This document shows, one piece after another, positions 1 to 5,578 of a stretch of 8,330 nucleotides of DNA. The stretch comes from Anaerolineaceae bacterium (GTDB lineage Bacteria; Chloroflexota; Anaerolineae; Anaerolineales; Anaerolineaceae), in NCBI GenBank assembly GCA_014860845.1, contig JACZIY010000646.1, positions 1 through 8,330 on the forward strand, in the 5' to 3' direction. The translations under genes and the position numbers were made by a program. The notes beneath the pieces are model-generated. The model made no database searches and had not been told where the DNA came from. It saw nothing but the letters and a program-made list of their open reading frames with translations. How positions within the stretch are numbered: position 1 is the first letter of the stretch; every line of letters starts with the position of its first letter.

Positions 1-16
1 ATGCTCTGTTATTCTT

Positions 17-48
17 AGAGGTAGTAATGTTCTACCTTTTTCTATTTT
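17..48 (+). terminator. Possible intrinsic terminator of a plus-strand gene upstream of the window
   Basis: An 8-bp stem, AGAGGTAG (17-24) with CTACCTTT (32-39, one G-U pair), encloses a 7-base loop and runs into a T-rich tract up to position 48. The T tract lies only on the plus-strand side, so it would end a plus-strand transcript entering from the left. It does not fit as a terminator for the minus-strand Ig-domain gene that stops at 65. The upstream gene is not visible, so this rests on structure alone. Confidence 0.4.
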
Positions 49-64
49 CTAAAGGTTAATGGAT

Positions 65-2128
65 TTACTTCTTGATCATCGGAAGGAAGATTGTAAAAGT
101 GTTGTCCCCGTTGACGGTGATCATGTAATATTCATAACCAACCGCCTGGCCCTGATCCTCTGCCTGTACCGCAAAGAAAAAGTCGCCTGCTACTGTTGGT
201 GTACCGGAAAGGATACCATCTTCGCTCAATTCCAAGCCATCGGGTAAGAAGTAACCATCCACAATGGAAAAGGTATAAGGTCCTTCCCCACCGGATGCTG
301 TAAAGGTCTGCGGAGCATAGTTCTCGCCCACTTTGCCATTCGGTAGCGGATCATTTTCGGTATCGCAAGTTATGGTTGGGTAGTAATTGCCCAAATATAT
401 CAGGTATACATCCTGGTTGAGGGTATATTCCAATTGGGTAGCTGTGGTTGGTTGCCAACCAGGCTGTACTACTTCCGTGACGTGAATGCATTGACCACCA
501 GGTACATTAGTGAATGTGAATCCGCCCAAATAACCCGTGACTTTTGGAGCAATCACATTCCCATCCGTCCCCATAACTGGTTCACCATCACAGGTTGCCA
601 AGTTGACTGTCCAATTTGAAATGGGATATTCACCAATGTCATTCTGGCCATTCTGGTTGGCGTCCTTAAAAACCATCCCTGATATCAAATAGCTACCGGA
701 TTGAACAGTGAAGGGTATGCTATCCTCCGCACTATTGTATGTGCCGGTATCAGTGGGTGTGAAAGTGGCAGAAAGGGTATGGTCTCCGACAGCGATCGGC
801 ATGACAATGTCCTGACAAAAATAATCTCCATACTGATCCTTCGTCACATCCTGGCATACAGCGATCGGATCACCATCGACATAGAAATCTACAGTTCCCG
901 TAACAACTGTATGGGCTGCGGATAGAACTTGAGCCCGCACATTGAATGGACGACCCCAATAAGTAGGGGTGGAAATGAATAAGGACATACTGGGTGTTTC
1001 TAAGGGTTCGGGATTGATTGTTAATGGTCCGAGACCAGACCCACTGGTGTATAGATCACTGGAAGCAGTATCCGGGGTGAAATCAGCTTCGATCTGGTAG
1101 GTACCAGCCACCAGTCCGGTGGGGAGATAACTGGTGCAGTAAGCACTTCCCCAATCATTGGTTGTTATTGCATTGGTACCGGAACAACCTGGCACCGGAT
1201 TTCCATTTACATAAAAGGACATCTTCCCGGTTGGCCGAGGTGTGAATAAAGGATCGGGATATTGAGCTTCAGCACCTAGAGTTGTTGGATCTACATTACC
1301 AATGGTCCAAAAAGATGGAGCAACGGCAACACCAGTTTTTACCTTGGTTACATCCAAAATGAATTCCTGGCTGCCTTGAGCACCATTTCCATCATCCACA
1401 TAGACTGTGAAGGGATAGGTACCGGTGTAATTTGAAGTACCAGTAAGGATCCCTGTTTCAGACTGGAGGCTGATGCCATCCGGCAATTCTCCTGAGGAGG
1501 ACCAGGTACAATATTCACAAACACTTCCACCTGGGTAATAGGCGACCAACATACGCTGGTAATTGACGGTTAACATCGCATCCGATAATGTGAATGGTTC
1601 AATCGTGAGAGGAATCGATTCGTTTACAATTTGATCTGGATCCAGTGTGATGGTGTCATCAGCATAAACACTTGTCATGAGACTACTAAATTCAGCCGTT
1701 ATTACATGTGTACCAGCTTCAAGAGAAGCGGTTGTGCAAACTGCTGGAATACCATCTTCAGGTCCATTACTGCTTGAATAATTCAAGGGTACATTTGCGC
1801 AGAATTCAATCAATACCGCATTGTCGTAGAAATCAACATACCCGAACGGAGGATAGTCAGGGTTCGTGCCAGTTGCTGAAAGTGTGAATGTAACCTCCTG
1901 TCCAAAGTTGGAAGGATTTAGAGATGAATCAAAGGTGAATTCAGCCAAATCAGATGGGTCAGGTGGTAATGAAGACACAACATTCCCATCGATGGATGGA
2001 TTGGTAGTAGAAGCAAGGGTGAAGTCTGCTTTTGCGGTTGTCTGTGCGAAAATAGATTGTTTGGGTCCGGATACTAAAAAACTGAGCAACAAAGCCAGAG
2101 TGATGTACCAGTTCGATTTTTTGTTCAT
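65..2128 (-). CDS. Secreted multi-domain bacterial Ig-like protein with SdrD/CnaB-like module
   Basis: A 687-residue exported protein, probably a cell-surface or extracellular adhesin or structural protein; no catalytic domain is visible. A signal peptide spans about residues 1-29 (NKK, hydrophobic LALLLSFLVSG, cleavage near IFAQ). Three modules resembling bacterial Ig-like group 3 domains follow at about 60-175, 265-373 and 376-476, each with the signature 'G.vdFYv(d/n)G.pi' and a late 'aG.h.i.A.F.p' strand. A putative-Ig (He_PIG) module lies at about 178-260 (LPDGISL, GILTGT) and another at 590-673 (LPDGLELSEDGILSGTP). Between them, about 480-582, is an SdrD_B/CnaB-like module with an Asp-rich Ca-binding-type motif, DANQNGQNDIGE. 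The C-terminus reads TFTIFLPMIKK. Start: ATG with AAGGAG six bases upstream. It lies 34 bases after the receiver-like gene with no terminator between, so the two are probably cotranscribed. The ligand is unknown. Confidence 0.9.
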   Translation of the reverse strand: MNKKSNWYITLALLLSFLVSGPKQSIFAQTTAKADFTLASTTNPSIDGNVVSSLPPDPSDLAEFTFDSSLNPSNFGQEVTFTLSATGTNPDYPPFGYVDFYDNAVLIEFCANVPLNYSSSNGPEDGIPAVCTTASLEAGTHVITAEFSSLMTSVYADDTITLDPDQIVNESIPLTIEPFTLSDAMLTVNYQRMLVAYYPGGSVCEYCTWSSSGELPDGISLQSETGILTGTSNYTGTYPFTVYVDDGNGAQGSQEFILDVTKVKTGVAVAPSFWTIGNVDPTTLGAEAQYPDPLFTPRPTGKMSFYVNGNPVPGCSGTNAITTNDWGSAYCTSYLPTGLVAGTYQIEADFTPDTASSDLYTSGSGLGPLTINPEPLETPSMSLFISTPTYWGRPFNVRAQVLSAAHTVVTGTVDFYVDGDPIAVCQDVTKDQYGDYFCQDIVMPIAVGDHTLSATFTPTDTGTYNSAEDSIPFTVQSGSYLISGMVFKDANQNGQNDIGEYPISNWTVNLATCDGEPVMGTDGNVIAPKVTGYLGGFTFTNVPGGQCIHVTEVVQPGWQPTTATQLEYTLNQDVYLIYLGNYYPTITCDTENDPLPNGKVGENYAPQTFTASGGEGPYTFSIVDGYFLPDGLELSEDGILSGTPTVAGDFFFAVQAEDQGQAVGYEYYMITVNGDNTFTIFLPMIKK

Positions 2129-2162
2129 TATGAGCTCCTTATGATTGTTTGTGATTTTGTAT

Positions 2163-2483
2163 TCATGCCGCGATCATTTGCAGCAGTTCTTCGGTAGAAG
2201 GTTTTTCAGATGCTAATCCAGTAAGCACCAGCAAGCGGTTTTCATCAATATCCACACTGATGATCCGCACCTGAGGGAAATCATTCAGGATGGAAAGAGA
2301 AACTTTTTCTCTCAATAGTGCTTTCTCTACTATCAATACGTCCGGCTTCCACAGTTTTACCCGCTCGTGAATGCATGCCTCCTGTGGTTCGATCTGTTGG
2401 ATTTCCAATCCTGTGTCAATCCCCAAACTGGCTTGCAAGCCGGAGACAAATAAGGAATTTCCACACAATAGCACACGTTTCAT
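2163..2483 (-). CDS. Degenerate receiver-like (pseudo-response-regulator) protein
   Basis: A 106-residue protein with the alpha/beta pattern of a CheY-like receiver but without its phosphorylation chemistry. The N-terminal strand MKRVLLCGNS takes the place of the usual V-L-L-A-D-D-H, so the acidic pair is gone. 'KPDVLIVEKALL' (46-57) aligns with the phospho-Asp strand, but Glu53 replaces the Asp. 'VRIISVDID' (72-80) stands where the Thr/Ser strand is expected, and no conserved Lys follows in the usual place. There is no output domain. The ATG at 2483 is preferred over a start 54 bases further upstream because AGGTG lies six bases before it and the protein then begins directly with the first beta strand. 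It follows the terminator of the kinase/regulator operon and precedes the Ig-protein gene by 34 bases. A role as a non-phosphorylated adaptor or regulator is inference only. Confidence 0.75.
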   Translation of the reverse strand: MKRVLLCGNSLFVSGLQASLGIDTGLEIQQIEPQEACIHERVKLWKPDVLIVEKALLREKVSLSILNDFPQVRIISVDIDENRLLVLTGLASEKPSTEELLQMIAA

Positions 2484-2568
2484 AATTAACACCTGATCCT
2501 TTGAATACCGAAAAAGTACTAATAATAGTATCCGCAAGAAGAGTCACCTTTCCTACTACCCTTCGGGT

Positions 2569-2603
2569 AAAAAAAGACTAGTCCCAACAAAATGGGACTA
2601 GTC
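2569..2603 (-). terminator. Strong intrinsic terminator of the kinase/regulator operon
   Basis: A perfect 11-bp inverted repeat, GACTAGTCCCA (2576-2586) and TGGGACTAGTC (2593-2603), with a 6-base loop. Read on the minus strand the hairpin is followed at once by seven T residues (2575-2569). It lies 50 bases after the response regulator stop codon and 85 bases before the receiver-like gene, so it ends the two-component transcript and implies a separate promoter for the next two genes. Confidence 0.93.
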
Positions 2604-2653
2604 CAGGTATAGGCAGGATGTGAACGATGGATCTACATTACATGAAGGATTAT

Positions 2654-3301
2654 TTAGCGAATCAAGCCTTTATTAAGAGCTATTGCCACAGCTTGATCAC
2701 GATTCTTAACCTGTAAGCGCTGCAGAATTTCGCTTATATGATATTTGATGGTATGTTCACTCACAAAAAGGGCTTCGGCGATCTCTTTATTTTGCATGCC
2801 CTGTGCAACCAATTGCAGTATTTCAATCTGGCGCGAAGTTAATTCCACCCCCTGAGAATGCTTGCGTAATGTAAGGCTCTCATCGTTATGATTGGCCACT
2901 TCTTTCCATAATATTGCGGACAATTCACGAGCAATGGCAGGCTCCCCATTCATCACCCCTTCCAGGTATTTCAGAAACGGACCGGTTTCTAAAGATTTAA
3001 GCAAGTAACCATTCGCCCCACTACGGATTGCTTCCAACAGGTCCACCTCCTCGGTTGAGGTGGTAAGCATCACAATCTTGCACACTGGCCACTCGGCTTT
3101 AATCAGTCGCGTCGCTGTAACCCCATCGCAACCCGGCATGCGCATGTCCATCAGTACAATGTCAGGTTGCAACTGGAGCGTTTTCTCCACTGCTTCCATA
3201 CCATTGCGAGCGATACCAACCACCTGTATTCCATGCAAAGTTAGTAAGTTGCGCAATCCATCCATGAAAAGTGCATGGTCATCCGCCAGTAAGACTCTCA
3301 C
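2654..3301 (-). CDS. NarL/FixJ (LuxR)-family response regulator
   Basis: A 215-residue DNA-binding response regulator, the normal length for the NarL group. The receiver domain covers about residues 1-120, with the acidic pair Asp7-Asp8 (LLADDH), phosphoacceptor Asp52 (IVLMDMRMPG), Thr80 (VMLTT) and Lys102 (YLLKS). The LuxR-type helix-turn-helix covers about 152-215 (LTSRQIEILQLVAQG, NKEIAEALFVSEHTIKYH, then VKNRDQAV). The start chosen is GTG at 3301, because AAAGGAG sits five bases upstream and the protein then opens directly with beta strand 1. A TTG ten codons upstream (3331) is in frame but has no convincing ribosome binding site. It lies 38 bases after the sensor kinase stop and is surely cotranscribed with it. 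The kinase is its expected phosphodonor; the target promoters cannot be read here, though the adjacent Ig-protein unit is a natural candidate. Confidence 0.95.
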   Translation of the reverse strand: MRVLLADDHALFMDGLRNLLTLHGIQVVGIARNGMEAVEKTLQLQPDIVLMDMRMPGCDGVTATRLIKAEWPVCKIVMLTTSTEEVDLLEAIRSGANGYLLKSLETGPFLKYLEGVMNGEPAIARELSAILWKEVANHNDESLTLRKHSQGVELTSRQIEILQLVAQGMQNKEIAEALFVSEHTIKYHISEILQRLQVKNRDQAVAIALNKGLIR

Positions 3302-3339
3302 TGTTTCTCCTTTTTCTGGGAATTTCCTCAACTCTATCG

Positions 3340-5061
3340 TTATGCCTTCCCGTCATTCGATTTCTCCAACGTACTGTTTCCATTACCCGGAATCGTCACA
3401 ACAATCCGCGTACCCTGCCCCGGTATGGAGTCCACCGTGACCTTGCCCAGGAATTCCTTCGCCCGTTCTGAAATAATGCCCAAACCGTACGAGTGCTGCC
3501 CAGCAAGGAGATGCTCAGAATCGAAACCGACCCCATTATCCTCGATCACCATTATTGTAGCGTCTGAGTGGCGCGTAAACTTGACATTCACGCTTGTTGC
3601 CCGTGCATGTTTGCGGACATTCGTGAGGGCTTCCTGCACGATCCGTAACAATTGCACTTCAGTCGCAGGTTCAAAGGAATTATCCATTTCATCTTCGGTA
3701 AGAACTAACTGTACATCGATACCATTGTTCTTTTGGAAAACCTGAAGAACACGTTTAAGAGCTCCGAGGAAATCTTCACCTTCAGCAATACGTTGTAAGA
3801 GTTTACTTATCTCGTCGCGAACATCCACCTGGGCTCGCAATGCTTCGCTTGCCAAAATTTGTAACTGCTCCCTGGCTTGTTCTACCTGACCTACTGCAAG
3901 CATGTCTTTGGCAAGCTGAGCTTGCAGGTTGATCAAAGCCAATTCCTGAGCAAGTTCATCGTGTAATTCACGCGCCAGGCGTTCTCTTTCATGTAGCGTT
4001 GCCATTGCTCGTTGAGCCTGAGTTTGAAGTTGTTCAGCGCGTCGAGCCTCGGAAACATCCTCCAGCAGAAATGCCTGCCCCATCCGCCAACCACTGGTTT
4101 GCTTCAATGGAACACTTGTTACGCGGTAAATTTTCTCACTATCAGGATCAGGTGAGATAATATCTTTGGAAGTTAGTTCATCACCCAAAAGCTTCTCCAA
4201 TTCTTTCCACCAACCGGGCAACTGTTGGGATACCGGCTTCCGCAGATCCAGCTTGTCAGGTACCTGTGGCAAGGACCCTGCGGCTGGGTTGAAATCAACC
4301 AGTCGATTTCCTGCATCGAGCACCAGCAAGCTATAGGGCATATGCGCAATGACTGCGTCTCTCGCCACCGGGATGACCTGCAAAATTTGGTAACTGTATA
4401 AAGCAATGAAATATAGAACCATGGTAAAACCCAAAAAAAGCAACCCGATTTGAACGGGCGGAACGGAAAGTCGTTCCGGGTCAGGAATTGGGTATCCAAG
4501 CATGGGAATCACTCTCCCCAGGATAAGCAGCCAAATCGGTGCCCAAAATGCAGGAGCTCGCAGTAGGCAGGCAAACAGCACTACCAGGGTAACCAGCATC
4601 ACCGCCACAAAGTAGGCATAGAAACCCCAGCGTACCAACTCCGATCCGTTAAACACCTGGAAGCCAGCATGAACATCCGAGGAACTGACAGCACTTGGCC
4701 AGAACGATATGACGATAATCAACAACGCCGGAAGGAACAAAAGATACAGACTACGATATGCAAGCCACTTTTCATTCCCTGTATATTCGAGCACAATCAT
4801 TAGAACTAAAGGTGGTCCTAATAAAGGGAACACTCCTTGTGATACCCATAGAACATACCGTATTTCCAAAGAGGATGTCAGGTTATATAGAGCCGCGACG
4901 ATAGACCAAACGAACCAGATCACCACCAACCAGCGGAAGTATTTGGTACCAGGGCGTAGTGGTTGTTTCCAAACAAACCAACCTACTAAGACAGCTAGCG
5001 TTGCGGTTACTAAATAAGGCCATGGGGAGCTAAGAATATTTAACCAGTTCAATGATGCCAC
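3340..5061 (-). CDS. Membrane sensor histidine kinase, NarL/HisKA_3 type with 7TM sensor and PAS
   Basis: A 573-residue inner-membrane kinase that should autophosphorylate and pass phosphate to the regulator encoded just downstream. Seven hydrophobic segments at about 13-31, 41-60, 68-92, 103-121, 146-167, 169-187 and 201-224 match the histidine-kinase N-terminal 7TM type of sensor. A PAS-like segment follows at about 236-340 (MPYSLLVLDAGNRLVDFNPAAG), then a short coiled linker rich in Glu, Arg and Gln. The HisKA_3 dimerisation helix carries the phosphoacceptor His367 (RLARELHDELAQ). The ATPase domain shows the N box (QEALTNVRKHA, Asn481), G1 (DNGVGFD, 508-514), G2 (YGLGIISERA) and G3 (PGQGTR). 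The start is GTG; an in-frame stop lies two codons upstream and the ribosome binding site is weak (AAGG about 13 bases away), so translation may be modest. The signal sensed is unknown. Confidence 0.94.
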   Translation of the reverse strand: MASLNWLNILSSPWPYLVTATLAVLVGWFVWKQPLRPGTKYFRWLVVIWFVWSIVAALYNLTSSLEIRYVLWVSQGVFPLLGPPLVLMIVLEYTGNEKWLAYRSLYLLFLPALLIIVISFWPSAVSSSDVHAGFQVFNGSELVRWGFYAYFVAVMLVTLVVLFACLLRAPAFWAPIWLLILGRVIPMLGYPIPDPERLSVPPVQIGLLFLGFTMVLYFIALYSYQILQVIPVARDAVIAHMPYSLLVLDAGNRLVDFNPAAGSLPQVPDKLDLRKPVSQQLPGWWKELEKLLGDELTSKDIISPDPDSEKIYRVTSVPLKQTSGWRMGQAFLLEDVSEARRAEQLQTQAQRAMATLHERERLARELHDELAQELALINLQAQLAKDMLAVGQVEQAREQLQILASEALRAQVDVRDEISKLLQRIAEGEDFLGALKRVLQVFQKNNGIDVQLVLTEDEMDNSFEPATEVQLLRIVQEALTNVRKHARATSVNVKFTRHSDATIMVIEDNGVGFDSEHLLAGQHSYGLGIISERAKEFLGKVTVDSIPGQGTRIVVTIPGNGNSTLEKSNDGKA

Positions 5062-5270
5062 TTTCTATGATATTGCCTTTTACGGAGGTACTACAATGAT
5101 TTCTAGTAAAAAATGTGGAAGAATTCAATTCTATAATTTTACAGATTTAGAGATGTTTATTCAATAACTAAATGGTAGGAGATTTTCAAATGCTGTTTAT
5201 TCTTCCCAATAAAAGATATGGCGCAAACTTATGGCTCATAATTGGCTACTTTACAATTTTTGGACATCTC
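5062..5270. other. Divergent intergenic region between sensor kinase and riboswitch promoter
   Basis: AT-rich spacer that must contain the minus-strand promoter of the kinase operon. No minus-strand -35/-10 pair stands out; TTGTAA (minus strand, at 5256-5251) with a poor -10 downstream is the best seen and is not convincing. A 13-base inverted repeat, AGAATT-C-AATTCT, lies at 5120-5132 and could be an operator. On the plus strand the region contains one short ORF with a good ribosome binding site (5096-5167, listed separately). Confidence 0.5.
5096..5167 (+). CDS. Possible 23-residue small protein
   Basis: ATG at 5096 is preceded by GGAGG with a 7-base spacer (GGAGGTACTACA), a near-ideal ribosome binding site, and opens a 24-codon frame ending in TAA. 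The predicted peptide begins MISSKKCGRI and ends DLEMFIQ. It is not hydrophobic and matches no family I recognise. A TATAAT at 5132-5137 lies inside it, and no clear promoter lies before it. It is divergent from the kinase gene, with its site only 20-30 bases from the kinase start. The strong site could be chance, so this is a candidate only. Confidence 0.25.
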   Translation: MISSKKCGRIQFYNFTDLEMFIQ

Positions 5271-5298
5271 TTGTTTTAGGACTGGAATTTGCTATACT
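5271..5298 (+). promoter_or_regulatory. Extended -10 promoter of the riboswitch/nucleotidase transcript
   Basis: TTGTTT (5271-5276) and TATACT (5293-5298) are separated by 16 bases, and the -10 is preceded by TGC, giving the extended -10 form TGCTATACT. Transcription would begin near 5305, about 65 bases ahead of the aptamer, placing the whole riboswitch in the leader RNA. Confidence 0.6.
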
Positions 5299-5368
5299 AT
5301 AGTTACCCTTTAGACACCCAAAGAATTTTATTTCCATACAATAAAGTGTTTCAAAGCAGGTTGAGCAC

Positions 5369-5455
5369 CCGATAAAGGCAATCCCACCGTGAGATGGAGA
5401 CGCAAAGTCATGGATCTGTGATTGTTACGATTGCAGACCGCCAGACTACCGAAGA
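5369..5455 (+). promoter_or_regulatory. Cyclic-di-GMP-I (GEMM-I) riboswitch aptamer
   Basis: The conserved GEMM-I landmarks occur in order and at normal spacing: GATAAAGGCAA (5371-5381), a hairpin capped by a GNRA tetraloop GTGA (5389-5392), GACGCAAAG (5399-5407), a receptor-side helix (GG-A-TCTG at 5412-5418 with CAGA-CC at 5434-5439, loop near 5424-5428), and a 3' strand GCCAGACTACCGAAG (5440-5454). By alignment to the Vibrio cholerae Vc2 aptamer, the ligand-contacting G20 corresponds to G5377 and the stacking A47 to A5404. A G at position 20 fits c-di-GMP rather than the cGAMP-selective GEMM-Ib variants, which carry A there. The first hairpin has two C-A mismatches, so it may be weaker than usual. 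It sits about 125 bases ahead of the secreted nucleotidase gene, on the same strand, and must control it. Boundaries are approximate. Confidence 0.88.
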
Positions 5456-5487
5456 TCAATCAGATTTCAGTGGTCTGTTGTTTATTT
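5442..5487 (+). terminator. Riboswitch-controlled intrinsic terminator (expression platform)
   Basis: CAGACTAC (5442-5449) pairs with GTGGTCTG (5470-5477) over 8 bp with one G-U. An inner helix AGATC/GATTT can continue the stem after a small internal loop, and the hairpin is followed by TTGTTTATTT (5478-5487). The 5' arm is the conserved 3' strand of the aptamer, so terminator and folded aptamer exclude each other. Ligand binding should prevent the hairpin and let transcription continue into the nucleotidase gene. The tail is interrupted by a G and an A, so termination may be incomplete. Confidence 0.7.
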
Positions 5488-5562
5488 AAAGGAGGATTCA
5501 GGAAAATTTCAACAATAAAAACTTTCATCCATATCTTTCAGCTTAATTGTTCGTAATTATTC

Positions 5563-5569
5563 AGAGGAG
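5563..5569 (+). promoter_or_regulatory. Ribosome binding site of the nucleotidase gene
   Basis: AGAGGAG lies nine bases before the ATG at 5579 and fixes that start, which also gives a complete signal peptide. A second, even better Shine-Dalgarno match, AAAGGAGG at 5488-5494, lies directly behind the riboswitch terminator but has no ATG, GTG or TTG at a usable distance. Confidence 0.75.
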
Positions 5570-5578
5570 TGTATCGAA

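Noticed and set aside
1..18. Possible 3' end of a plus-strand gene (stop TAG at 16-18)
   Set aside because: Only a few codons are visible, and other frames stay open further, so no coding claim can be supported; only the following hairpin is listed.
1866..2144. Plus-strand open frame of 92 codons over the start of the Ig-protein gene
   Set aside because: It is antisense to a well-supported signal peptide and Ig-like domain, with no family resemblance of its own.
2484..2537. Upstream start at 2537 for the receiver-like gene
   Set aside because: It would add 18 residues before the first beta strand; the ATG at 2483 has its own ribosome binding site and gives a normal receiver-like N-terminus.
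2555..2569. Small hairpin TACCC-TTC-GGGTA next to the operon terminator
   Set aside because: A five-pair stem with a three-base loop is too small to call a separate element; its A/T tail is already part of the 2569-2603 terminator.
3302..3331. TTG at 3331 as the response regulator start
   Set aside because: No ribosome binding site precedes it, while GTG at 3301 has AAAGGAG five bases upstream and gives the standard NarL-family N-terminus.
3060..3471. Two plus-strand open frames opposite the response regulator and kinase C-terminus
   Set aside because: They lie antisense to conserved receiver and ATPase domains and have low-complexity Ser/Pro-rich translations typical of shadow frames.
4173..4499. 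Alternative minus-strand frame inside the sensor kinase
   Set aside because: It overlaps the 7TM/PAS part in another frame; the kinase frame is intact and conserved throughout, so no frameshift is needed.
5369..5455. Reading the riboswitch as a cGAMP-selective GEMM-Ib variant
   Set aside because: The aligned position 20 is G (5377), as in c-di-GMP aptamers; cGAMP-selective variants carry A there. Experimental testing could still show mixed specificity.
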